Source: Sphingomonas lutea (GTDB taxonomy: Bacteria; Pseudomonadota; Alphaproteobacteria; Sphingomonadales; Sphingomonadaceae). From it: a stretch of DNA of 64,000 bases. The stretch covers positions 1,384,501-1,448,500 of the forward strand of contig NZ_CP060718.1 in NCBI RefSeq assembly GCF_014396785.1, read 5' to 3'. A program made the translations under genes and the position numbers. The notes under the pieces are model-generated. The model had not been told where the DNA came from, did not search any database, and worked only from the letters and a program-made list of their open reading frames with translations. Each line of letters opens with the position of its first letter. The first letter of the stretch is position 1. This document shows positions 16,128 through 23,879 of this stretch, in pieces.

Positions 16128-16151
16128 GCCGGCGAGGTTTCGCCCGCCGGC
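16128..16151 (+). terminator. Hairpin with T-rich tail ahead of ffh
   Basis: GCCGGCG (16128-16134) pairs with CGCCGGC (16145-16151) around a 10-base loop, followed by GTCTTTTGCGTTTT. This may end transcription of the upstream small gene or act as an attenuator in the ffh leader. A 27-codon reading frame (16102-16185) runs through the hairpin and stops inside the ffh ribosome-binding site. Confidence 0.45.
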
Positions 16152-16195
16152 GTCTTTTGCGTTTTGCCGCGCGTTTCATCGCTGAGGAGAATTGA

Positions 16196-17680
16196 ATGTT
16201 CGACACCCTGAGCGATCGGCTCGGTAGCGTATTCGACCGGCTTCGCGGGCGCGGCGCGCTTAACGAGGCCGACGTGCGCGCCGCGATGCGCGAAGTGCGC
16301 GTCGCCTTGCTCGAGGCGGACGTCGCGCTGCCGGTCGCCCGCGATTTCGTCGATCAGGTCACCGAAAAGGCCGTGGGCGCCGAAGTGCTGCGGTCGGTCA
16401 CGCCGGGGCAGATGGTGGTCAAATATGTCCACGACGCCTTGGTCGAAACGCTCGGCGCCGAAACTGCCGAGCTGAACCTTGGCGTCACGCCGCCGGCCGT
16501 GATCATGATGGTCGGGCTCCAGGGCTCGGGCAAGACGACCACCACCGCCAAGCTCGCCAAGCGCCTGACCGAGAAAGACCGCAAGAAGGTGCTGATGGCC
16601 AGCCTCGACGTCGCACGGCCCGCGGCGCAGGAGCAGCTTGCGGTGCTCGGCCGCCAGGCGAACGTCGATACGCTGCCGATCGTCCCCGGCCAGCAGCCTG
16701 TCGACATCGCGCGGCGCGCGATCCAGTCGGCGCGGCTCCAGGCCTACGACGTTGTCATGCTCGACACCGCCGGCCGCCTCCACGTAGACGATCAGTTGAT
16801 GGCCGAAATGAAGGCCGTCGCCGAGACCTCGACCCCGGCGGAAACCCTGCTCGTGGTCGATGCGCTGACCGGGCAGGACGCGGTCAACGTTGCCAAGGGC
16901 TTTGCGGGGCAGGTCGACCTCACCGGCGTGGTGCTCACCCGGCTCGACGGCGATGCGCGCGGCGGCGCGGCATTGTCGATGCGCGCGGTCACCGGCAAGC
17001 CCATCAAATTCGCCGGCGTGGGCGAGGGGATCGACGCGCTCGAGGCCTTCCACCCGCAGCGCGTCGCGGGGCGGATCCTCGGCATGGGCGACGTCGTCAG
17101 CCTGGTCGAGCGCGCTGCGGAAACGATCAAGGTCGAGGAAGCCGAAGCGCTCGCGGCCAAGATGGCCAAGGGCAAGTTCGACCTCGACGATCTGCGCGCG
17201 CAGCTTCAGCAGATGCAGCGGATGGGCGGGCTCGGCGCGCTGGCCAACATGATGCCGGGCCTCAAGGGCATGAAGGGCGCGATGGACAAAGCGGCCGACA
17301 GCAAGGCGCTGGTGCACATGGAAGCGATGCTGTCGTCGATGACCGCCAAGGAGCGCGCCAAGCCCGAGGTGATCAACGCCAAGCGCAAGATCCGCATCGC
17401 CAAGGGCAGCGGCACGACCGTTCAGGAAATCAACAAGCTGCTCAAGATGCACATGGAAATGGCCAACGCCATGAAGCGGCTGAAGAAAATGGGCGGCTTG
17501 GGCAAGCTCGCCGCGATGTTCAACAAGGGTGGCCTGGAAGGAGCGCTCGGCGGGCTCGCACCGCCCGGCGGCATGCCGCCCGGCGGGCTTGGCCTCCCCG
17601 GCGGCACGGGCGGCTTGCCTGGCCTCGGCGGCCCCGCCTTCAACCTTCCCCCCGGTTTTGACAAGTTTTCAAAGAAATAA
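16196..17680 (+). CDS. ffh: Signal recognition particle protein Ffh (SRP54)
   Basis: Ffh is the SRP GTPase that binds signal sequences as they leave the ribosome and delivers them to FtsY. The N domain begins MFDTLSDRLGSVFDRLRGRG. The G domain has the P-loop GLQGSGKTTT, LDTAGRLHVDD and TRLDGDARGG. The methionine-rich M domain (about residues 300-440) carries the QMQRMGGLGALANMMPGLKGM signature. After it comes a tail of about 50 residues of Gly/Pro/Leu repeats (GGMPPGGLGLPGGTGGLPGL), longer than in E. coli. GAGGAG lies 8 bases upstream of the ATG. rpsP follows after 26 bases. Confidence 0.96.
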   Translation: MFDTLSDRLGSVFDRLRGRGALNEADVRAAMREVRVALLEADVALPVARDFVDQVTEKAVGAEVLRSVTPGQMVVKYVHDALVETLGAETAELNLGVTPPAVIMMVGLQGSGKTTTTAKLAKRLTEKDRKKVLMASLDVARPAAQEQLAVLGRQANVDTLPIVPGQQPVDIARRAIQSARLQAYDVVMLDTAGRLHVDDQLMAEMKAVAETSTPAETLLVVDALTGQDAVNVAKGFAGQVDLTGVVLTRLDGDARGGAALSMRAVTGKPIKFAGVGEGIDALEAFHPQRVAGRILGMGDVVSLVERAAETIKVEEAEALAAKMAKGKFDLDDLRAQLQQMQRMGGLGALANMMPGLKGMKGAMDKAADSKALVHMEAMLSSMTAKERAKPEVINAKRKIRIAKGSGTTVQEINKLLKMHMEMANAMKRLKKMGGLGKLAAMFNKGGLEGALGGLAPPGGMPPGGLGLPGGTGGLPGLGGPAFNLPPGFDKFSKK

Positions 17681-17706
17681 ACGAATAGACTGAAAGGAAT
17701 ACGAAA

Positions 17707-18471
17707 ATGGCAGTTGCAATTCGCTTGGCCCGTGGCGGCTCGAAGAAGCGTCCTTATTATCGCATCGTCGTTGCCGACAGCCGCAACGCGCGCGACGGCC
17801 GCTTCATCGAGAAGGTCGGCACTTACAACCCGCTGCTGGCAAAGGATTCGCCGGATCGCGTGAAACTCGACGCCGACCGCATCAACCATTGGCTGGGCGT
17901 CGGCGCGCAGCCGTCGGACCGCGTCCTGCGCTTTCTTGATGCCGTGGGCATCAAGGAGCGCCCGGCGCGCAACAACCCGAAGAAGGCCGAGCCTGGCGAA
18001 AAGGCCAAGGAGCGTCTCGAAGCGCAGGCCGCCAAGGCCGCCGAGGCCGAGGAAGCCGCCAAGGCTGCCGCCGAAGCGCCGGCCGCCGAGGAAGCCGTGA
18101 CCGAGGAGGCCGCGCCGGCCGAAGCCGCTGCGGAAGAGGCCGCTGCCCCGACTTCGGCGGAAGACGTCGCCGCCGAGCAGGCGCCGACGGACACCGCCGA
18201 TCTCCCGGCTGAAGAGCCGGTGGCCGAGGAAGCTGCGGCCGAGGCTTCTGCGGGTGAAGAAGCCCCTGCGGCCGACGTTCCCGCCGAGGCCGCTGAAGCC
18301 GCGGCCGAGGCGTCTGCGGGCGCCGAAGGCGGCGACACGCAGCCTGCTCCAGCCGAAGGTTCGGACGAAGGCGCAACCGCTGACTCGCCGCAGGCCGCCG
18401 ACGCCGCCGAAACCACCGGTGAAAGCGCGGATGCGCCCGCCGAAGGCGCCGCCGAGGACGCGAAGGCCTGA
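17707..18471 (+). CDS. rpsP: 30S ribosomal protein S16 with a very long Ala/Glu-rich extension
   Basis: Residues 1 to about 83 are a complete S16 core ([51 protein letters not shown]). S16 helps assemble the 30S body. The remaining 170 residues, from [16 protein letters not shown] onward, are a low-complexity acidic segment of Ala, Glu and Pro in imperfect repeats ([29 protein letters not shown]). That gives 254 residues against about 80-90 in E. coli. Alphaproteobacterial S16 proteins often have some extension, but this one is exceptionally long. The frame stays open with a normal stop, so it is not an artefact of readthrough into rimM. rimM follows almost directly. Confidence 0.94.
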   Translation: MAVAIRLARGGSKKRPYYRIVVADSRNARDGRFIEKVGTYNPLLAKDSPDRVKLDADRINHWLGVGAQPSDRVLRFLDAVGIKERPARNNPKKAEPGEKAKERLEAQAAKAAEAEEAAKAAAEAPAAEEAVTEEAAPAEAAAEEAAAPTSAEDVAAEQAPTDTADLPAEEPVAEEAAAEASAGEEAPAADVPAEAAEAAAEASAGAEGGDTQPAPAEGSDEGATADSPQAADAAETTGESADAPAEGAAEDAKA

Positions 18472-18473
18472 AC

Positions 18474-18974
18474 GTGATGAAGGATGGCGGCGGCGAGCAA
18501 CGGATTGCGCTCGCCGCCGTCGCCGGCGCGCATGGCATCAAAGGTGAAGTGCGTCTCAAGCTGTTCAGCGACAGCGCCGAAAGCCTGTCGCGGCACAAGA
18601 CGCTATTCGTCGGTGGGGAAAAGCGGCGCCTGATCGCGGCGCGCGATGGCGGCAAGGCCGCGATCGCCCGCTTCGAAGGCATCTCCGACCGTTCGGCCGC
18701 CGAGGCGTTGCGCGGTTCGCTGGTCGAAATCGACCGCGACGCGTTGCCGCCGCTCGAAGACGGCGAATATTATCACGCTGACCTGATCGGGCTTCCCGCG
18801 ATCGACGCTGGAGGCAAGCCCGTCGGCACGGTCGCCGCAGTCGAAAATTACGGCGCGGGCGACCTGCTCGAAATCGAGACCGCGGAGGGCAAGCGCTCGC
18901 TCATCCCGTTCCGCGACGGCATTGCCGACCTCAAGGACGGCAAGATCATCCTCGATCCCGACTTTCTCGCCTAA
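18474..18974 (+). CDS. rimM: Ribosome maturation factor RimM
   Basis: RimM binds S19 and helps mature the 30S head. The 166-residue protein has the N-terminal RimM domain (RIALAAVAGAHGIKGEVRLKLFSD) and a C-terminal PRC-barrel (EYYHADLIGL, PVGTVAAVENYGAGDLLEIE, LIPFRDGI). The frame opens with GTG at 18474 followed at once by an ATG at 18477; the second may be the true start. It follows rpsP by 2 bases. In most bacteria trmD would follow, but here a minus-strand gene begins to overlap from its stop codon (CTAA at 18971-18974). Confidence 0.95.
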   Translation: MMKDGGGEQRIALAAVAGAHGIKGEVRLKLFSDSAESLSRHKTLFVGGEKRRLIAARDGGKAAIARFEGISDRSAAEALRGSLVEIDRDALPPLEDGEYYHADLIGLPAIDAGGKPVGTVAAVENYGAGDLLEIETAEGKRSLIPFRDGIADLKDGKIILDPDFLA

Positions 18975-19936
18975 ACGCCTTCCTCCGCCTCTTCGACAAC
19001 CTCCGGCGCTTCGCGCCAGCGCGGTTGCTCGGCGCACAAATCGTTGCGGATGGTGGTCGCGGCAACCCCGCCTTCGCCCATCGCATGGCTGATCTGGTCG
19101 AGGCCGTGGACGACGTCCCCCGCGGCATAGAGGCCTGCGACGCTGGTCCGCTGGTGGTCGTCGCACAGGAAGCAGCCGTCTTCGGCCAGTTTCGCGCCGA
19201 CCATCTCGCCCAATTGCGTGTGCGTGTCCGATCCCAGCGCGGGATAGACGCTGTCGAAGGTATGATGCCCCTCGGCGGTATCGACGACGATGAATTCGTT
19301 GGAGATCGCCGCTGCCTGCGCGGGGCCATCAACGCACACGATCCCCGCCGCGTCGAGCTTCTCGCGATCCTCCGTTTTGACCTTCATCGCCTTGTCGGGG
19401 GCGATCAGCGTGACGTCGGCGGTATAGCTGCGGATGAACAAAGCCTCGGCGACGCCGTGGCTACCGCTGCCGATCACGCCCACCTTCTTGTCGGTCACCT
19501 CGTAGCCGTCGCAGATCGGGCAATAGCGGATCAGGCCCTTGGCTAGCGCCTCGTCGTGCAGTTCCTCGTCCATCGGCGGCTTGCGGTTGGTGACGCCGGT
19601 CGCCAGCAGCACCGTGCGGGCGGTCACGCAGCCCGATCCCCAGGTTGCGGTGAACAGGCCGCTCTCGTCGTCACGATCCAGCTTGGTGACATGTTCGGTG
19701 ACGACCTTTGCGCCATATTTGCACGCCTGGTCGCGCATCCGTTGGAGCAGCTCCTTGCCGTTGATGCCATCGGGGTAGCCGGCATGATTGTGCGTGCACG
19801 GGATCCAGCTCGCCCGGCTCTTGCCGCCATCGACGACCAGAATGTCCATGTGAAAGCGCGCGAGGTAGATCGCCGCGGTGAGGCCGGCGGGTCCGCCGCC
19901 GATGATCAGGCAGTCGAGGGGTTTGGGGTCATCCAT
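18971..19936 (-). CDS. Thioredoxin-reductase-like FAD/NAD(P)-dependent oxidoreductase
   Basis: This 321-residue flavoprotein has the TrxR fold: an FAD-binding CLIIGGGPAGLTAAIYLAR at the N terminus, the NAD(P)-binding VGVIGSGSHGVAEALFIR, and the C-terminal GLYAAGDVVHGLDQISHAMGEG. The redox-active disulfide appears as CPICDGYE near residue 148, where classical TrxB has CATCDG. It could reduce a thioredoxin-like partner or another disulfide protein. I used the ATG at 19936, which begins MDDPKPLDCLIIGG. It lies antisense between rimM and trmD, which is unusual. Confidence 0.8.
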   Translation of the reverse strand: MDDPKPLDCLIIGGGPAGLTAAIYLARFHMDILVVDGGKSRASWIPCTHNHAGYPDGINGKELLQRMRDQACKYGAKVVTEHVTKLDRDDESGLFTATWGSGCVTARTVLLATGVTNRKPPMDEELHDEALAKGLIRYCPICDGYEVTDKKVGVIGSGSHGVAEALFIRSYTADVTLIAPDKAMKVKTEDREKLDAAGIVCVDGPAQAAAISNEFIVVDTAEGHHTFDSVYPALGSDTHTQLGEMVGAKLAEDGCFLCDDHQRTSVAGLYAAGDVVHGLDQISHAMGEGGVAATTIRNDLCAEQPRWREAPEVVEEAEEGV

Positions 19937-20029
19937 CCGCCCCCAATGGATTGCCGCAGCACCAGTTCCAAGCTGTCGTGACAAGCGGCGTGCATCGTCC
20001 TAGCAAAGACGGCAGGTAACAGGTAGCAG

Positions 20030-20545
20030 GTGGTGACAATAGCTTCTTCGATCCGGCGGTGGAGCGGGGCCAATTGGTTTCTCATCGTCCTACCCGTGTT
20101 GGCCGCGACGGCGTGGATGACCAGCCGCACCGCGTTCGCAGGCGGCCATTCGGGGTCGCTGGAAGCGGCTCTCCTATTCGATGCCTGCGTGACCGTGCCG
20201 GCGCTATATGCGCTGTGCTATTGGCGGAAGCGCGCTTTGTGGCAGACGGCGCTTCGCATGTTGGGCGTGGCGTGCCTTGGAATCTACGCCATGAGCTGGA
20301 TCGTCCCACCCGAAGCACAGCGACTGCTGCCGTCCTTCGAATTCGCACGGACGATCGGCCTCGCCCTGCTGATCGCGATCGAATTGCGGATCGTTTTTGT
20401 CACCCTGAAGCTGGTGTTCAGAGGCAAGGCAGACGCCGAGCAGATTGCCGCCGCGACCGGGGCCCCGCCGCTAATCGCCAAGCTCATGATCCTTGAGGCG
20501 CGCTTCTACAAAGCGGTCTGGCGCTTCCTGCGGCGCGGGGGCTAA
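20030..20545 (+). CDS. Hypothetical four-helix membrane protein
   Basis: I do not recognise this 171-residue protein. It has about four membrane helices ([73 protein letters not shown]) and a cytoplasmic C-terminal helix ([20 protein letters not shown]). The start used is GTG at 20030. Its stop is 10 bases before the trmD start, so it is likely transcribed with trmD and rplS. Together with the preceding antisense flavoprotein gene, it breaks the usual rimM-trmD junction. Confidence 0.65.
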   Translation: MVTIASSIRRWSGANWFLIVLPVLAATAWMTSRTAFAGGHSGSLEAALLFDACVTVPALYALCYWRKRALWQTALRMLGVACLGIYAMSWIVPPEAQRLLPSFEFARTIGLALLIAIELRIVFVTLKLVFRGKADAEQIAAATGAPPLIAKLMILEARFYKAVWRFLRRGG

Positions 20546-20555
20546 ACGCCGCCCG

Positions 20556-21287
20556 GTGACCTGGGCCGCAACCATCCTGACCCTATACCCCGAGATGTTT
20601 CCGGGACCGCTTGGCATCAGTCTGGCGGGCAAGGCGCTGCAGGACAGCATCTGGGCCCTCAACACGGTGCAGATCCGCGACTTCGCCACGGACAAGCACC
20701 GCAGCGTGGACGATACGCCCGCGGGCGGCGGTGCGGGCATGGTGCTTAAGCCGGACGTGCTCGCCGCGGCGATCGATAGCGTGTCCGATGGCCGCCCCAT
20801 CCTCGCCATGACCCCGCGCGGCACGCCGCTAACCCAAGCGCGCGTTCGGCAATTGGCGGCGGGCGAGGGCGTCATCCTGCTCTCGGGCCGCTTCGAAGGT
20901 TTCGACGAGCGAATCATCGAGGCGCGCGATGTCGAATCCGTCTCGATAGGCGATTACGTCCTCTCGGGCGGAGAGGTCGCGGCGATGGTCGTGCTCGACG
21001 CTTGCGTCCGGCTGCTCCCCGGGGTAATGGGCGCGGCCTCCAGCGGAGAGGAGGAGAGCTTCGAAAGCGGCCTCCTGGAATATCCGCACTATACCCGACC
21101 AGTGACATGGGAAGGGCGCACGATCCCCGAAGTGCTGCGGTCGGGGGATCATGCGAAGATCGCGGCGTGGCGCCTCGAGCGCGCCCGCGAAGACACACGG
21201 CTAAGGCGGCCGGACCTGATCGAGCGCCACGGGGGCGCATCGCAGGCACCGCCCTCTGGCGCGCGGCGAAGAGATACGAAGGCTTAA
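20556..21287 (+). CDS. trmD: tRNA (guanine-N1)-methyltransferase TrmD
   Basis: TrmD makes m1G at position 37 of certain tRNAs to prevent frameshifting. The 243-residue enzyme has the SPOUT trefoil-knot motifs: [42 protein letters not shown], and YPHYTRP. The GTG at 20556 gives [17 protein letters not shown], the family's usual beginning; the frame extending upstream overlaps the previous gene. rplS follows after 5 bases. Confidence 0.95.
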   Translation: MTWAATILTLYPEMFPGPLGISLAGKALQDSIWALNTVQIRDFATDKHRSVDDTPAGGGAGMVLKPDVLAAAIDSVSDGRPILAMTPRGTPLTQARVRQLAAGEGVILLSGRFEGFDERIIEARDVESVSIGDYVLSGGEVAAMVVLDACVRLLPGVMGAASSGEEESFESGLLEYPHYTRPVTWEGRTIPEVLRSGDHAKIAAWRLERAREDTRLRRPDLIERHGGASQAPPSGARRRDTKA

Positions 21288-21292
21288 CGACG

Positions 21293-21685
21293 ATGAATCT
21301 GATCGAGACCCTCGAGCGCGAAGCGATCGACGCGCTGACCAAGGACAAGCCCGTCCCCGAATTCCGCCCTGGCGACACGCTTCGCGTCGGCGTCAAGGTC
21401 ATCGAAGGCGACCGCACCCGCGTCCAGAATTTCGAGGGCGTGTGCATCGCCCGCGCCAACAAGGGTGTCGGGTCCAGCTTCACCGTCCGCAAGATCAGCT
21501 TCGGCGAAGGCGTCGAGCGCGTGTTCCCGCTCTATTCGCCGATCATCGACAAGATCGAGGTCGTCCGCCGCGGCGCCGTCCGCCGCGCCAAGCTTTACTA
21601 CCTGCGCGGCCGCACCGGTAAGTCGGCACGTATCGCCGAGCGCCGCGACCCGCGCCGCGAAGCCAAGACGACCGAAGGGGCGTAA
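21293..21685 (+). CDS. rplS: 50S ribosomal protein L19
   Basis: L19 sits at the 30S-50S interface. The 130-residue product shows the family motifs [61 protein letters not shown] and [18 protein letters not shown]. The C-terminal tail after the last motif is slightly extended and basic/acidic. The ATG at 21293 is in the right place; the frame upstream is a trmD shadow. Just after the stop, GGGGCG..CGCCCC (21677-21701) may form a terminator hairpin shared with the convergent gene. Confidence 0.95.
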   Translation: MNLIETLEREAIDALTKDKPVPEFRPGDTLRVGVKVIEGDRTRVQNFEGVCIARANKGVGSSFTVRKISFGEGVERVFPLYSPIIDKIEVVRRGAVRRAKLYYLRGRTGKSARIAERRDPRREAKTTEGA

Positions 21686-21700
21686 GTCCTTCGGGCGCCC

Positions 21701-22543
21701 CTAGCCGCGCACCGCATTCCGGTCGACCAGGCGGGTGTAAAGATGCCAGGTCGAATAGCCGAGCCAAGGCAGCACCAGCGCCAGGCCGATGAATAGCGGG
21801 ATCGAGCCGAGGATCAGCAGGCCAAGGACGATCAGACCCCATTGCGCAAGCGTGCCCGGATTCGCCCGGGCCGCGCGCCATGAGGTCGACACCGCACGCG
21901 ACGCGCTGACATCGCGATCGACCAGCATCGGCAGCGAAACGACGCTGATTGCCAGCACCAGCGCGGCGAAGATCAGGCCGACGACATTGCCAACCACGAT
22001 CAATGCCCAGCCTTCGGGCGTGGTGAACAGCCGCGTGACAAAGTCGCCGATCGAATAGGGCTCGTACCAGGCAATTCCTGAAAGCTGTGCTGGCGCCGAA
22101 TAGCCCCAGAAAAGCACGTAAAGCGCGCCCGCGGCGACCAACCACATCCCGAAAATCACCAGCAGCAGCCCGGCGACTATGCCGATATCGTCCCAGGCCG
22201 GACGTTTGCGTACGTCCAGGAAGTGTGACCAGTTGGATGTCAGGCCAGCTTCGCGGCGCCGGGCTAGTTCGTAGAAGCCGACCGCGGCAAGGGGGCCGAG
22301 CAATCCCACGCCCGCTGCCACCGGGAAGAAGAGGGGCAGCAACGGCGCACTAGTCGTCATCACCGCAGCAGCGATGCCGATCAGGGGATACAGCAGACCA
22401 ACGAAGATCAGGTCGCCGCGCATGGCGCTGAAATCCTCCCAGCCCTGCCGAAGCGCGATGCGCAGATCCCCGCTGCCGATCTTGCGCACCGGAATATCCG
22501 GCGCCGTGGCCGACGTGGAAGCGGCTGCACTATGGGTCGCCAT
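21701..22543 (-). CDS. DUF2189 family integral membrane protein
   Basis: This 280-residue protein has about six membrane helices and the DUF2189 pattern: an N-terminal RIALRQGWEDFSAMRGDLIFVGLLYPLIG, a central FYELARRREAGLTSNW, and the late SLPMLVDRDVSASRAVSTSWRA followed by GLALVLPWLGYSTWHLYTRLV. No catalytic residues are known for the family. An excellent ribosome-binding site (AAGGAGAGG) precedes the ATG. It is monocistronic by position and convergent with rplS. Confidence 0.8.
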   Translation of the reverse strand: MATHSAAASTSATAPDIPVRKIGSGDLRIALRQGWEDFSAMRGDLIFVGLLYPLIGIAAAVMTTSAPLLPLFFPVAAGVGLLGPLAAVGFYELARRREAGLTSNWSHFLDVRKRPAWDDIGIVAGLLLVIFGMWLVAAGALYVLFWGYSAPAQLSGIAWYEPYSIGDFVTRLFTTPEGWALIVVGNVVGLIFAALVLAISVVSLPMLVDRDVSASRAVSTSWRAARANPGTLAQWGLIVLGLLILGSIPLFIGLALVLPWLGYSTWHLYTRLVDRNAVRG

Positions 22544-22679
22544 GACACCTCTCCTTCGTCAAGGTGCCGTCCGGCGTTGGCGCCGGGCGCCTTGCAAGTC
22601 CGCTTTAGCACAACGCGGCGCCGACGGGCAGAGGCACAAGAGTTTCGGCTTTCGGGCCCCTCGTCTAAGCGCTGCATTC

Positions 22680-23879
22680 ATGAAGGACGTATCTACGCTT
22701 GTCGCCCGCCAGTATGAGGCCTTCGCCTATCCGCAGCCGTTCGCCGACCTCGCCGAGGAGATTAGCAATGGCTACAGTCAGGTGGGCGATCCATCGCTTT
22801 ACGGACCGGTTTTGTGGCCCGAGGGGCGGCCCCCGGGACGGCTGAAGATTCTTGCCGCCGGCTGCGGGACGATCCAGGCAGCTTACGCGGCCTTCATGAA
22901 TCGCGAGGACGAGGTGGTCGGCGTCGACCTGTCCGACGCCTCTCTCGGCCATGAGCGCTACCTCCAGGAGCGGCACGGCCTTTCCAACCTTCGGCTGTTC
23001 AAGGGCGACCTGATCGACGTGGCCGCGACCGGCCAGGACTTCGACGTGATCCTGTGCACCGGCGTGTTGCACCACATGGCGGACCCCGGCGCAGGCCTGG
23101 CCGCCTTGCGGGATGTCCTGGCGCCGGGCGGGGTCATGGTGCTGATGCTCTATGGGCAGACCGTGCGCACCGGCGTCTACATGCTGCAGGATGCCTTCCG
23201 CCGGATCGGCATCGAGCAGACCACGGCCGGAGTCGCCCAGGTGCGGCGCATCCTCAAGGAACTGCCGCAGCGCCACTACGCCAACGATTATGTCCGCGCC
23301 GCCGACGAGTTGAAGCACGACACGGCCGTGGTCGACACCTTCCTCCATCCGCAAGACCGCGCCTATACCGTTCCGCAGATCTTCGATCTGGTCGAAGACG
23401 CCGGCCTGCAGTTCCAGAACTGGGTGGATAATTACCTCTATTGGCGAAATGGTGCGTGGGGCGCCGGCACCGCCATCGCCGATGCCGTCGACCCGCTGCC
23501 GCCGCGGGAGCACTGGGCTGCAATCGAAATGCTCCGTCAAAGCGCGGGCATGCACACCTTCACCGTGCGCGGGGTGGACACCGACCTTGCCATCGTCGAT
23601 TTCGACCAGGGCGACTGGCGCGGCTTCGTGCCGCATCGCGGTCCCGGCCTGTTTCGCAAAGGCCCGGCGCTGTTCCAGCGCGGCTATTACCAGTTGAAGG
23701 CGCTCGATCTTGAGGAGTTTGTGATCGAGGCCGTCGACGGCCGGCGGAGCATCGGCGACATCATCGGCCTGCCCGCGCTGGCCGACATTCCGCGCGAGGA
23801 GCGCGACCTGTTCGGTCAGCGCTACTTCGAACATTTGTGGAAGCTCGGCCACGTCATGATCGCGCTGCCGCCGCGCTAG
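22680..23879 (+). CDS. Class I SAM-dependent methyltransferase with a C-terminal accessory domain
   Basis: This is a 399-residue protein. The Rossmann methyltransferase core covers about residues 50-170, with motif I as KILAAGCGTIQAA, the acidic ribose-binding VDLSDASLG, and FDVILCTGVLHHMADPGAGLAALRDVLAPGG. The C-terminal 220 residues contain AGLQFQNWVDNYLYW and a final segment (DGRRSIGDIIGLPALADIPREE) that looks like a small winged or PqqD-like fold. Substrate is not deducible. The ATG at 22680 replaces a longer frame that starts within the divergent gene. The TAG stop is interlocked with the stop of the convergent peptidase gene. Confidence 0.8.
   Translation: MKDVSTLVARQYEAFAYPQPFADLAEEISNGYSQVGDPSLYGPVLWPEGRPPGRLKILAAGCGTIQAAYAAFMNREDEVVGVDLSDASLGHERYLQERHGLSNLRLFKGDLIDVAATGQDFDVILCTGVLHHMADPGAGLAALRDVLAPGGVMVLMLYGQTVRTGVYMLQDAFRRIGIEQTTAGVAQVRRILKELPQRHYANDYVRAADELKHDTAVVDTFLHPQDRAYTVPQIFDLVEDAGLQFQNWVDNYLYWRNGAWGAGTAIADAVDPLPPREHWAAIEMLRQSAGMHTFTVRGVDTDLAIVDFDQGDWRGFVPHRGPGLFRKGPALFQRGYYQLKALDLEEFVIEAVDGRRSIGDIIGLPALADIPREERDLFGQRYFEHLWKLGHVMIALPPR

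Noticed and set aside
16070..17452. A 460-codon minus-strand open frame
   Set aside because: It lies opposite ffh, whose GTPase and M-domain motifs are unmistakable.
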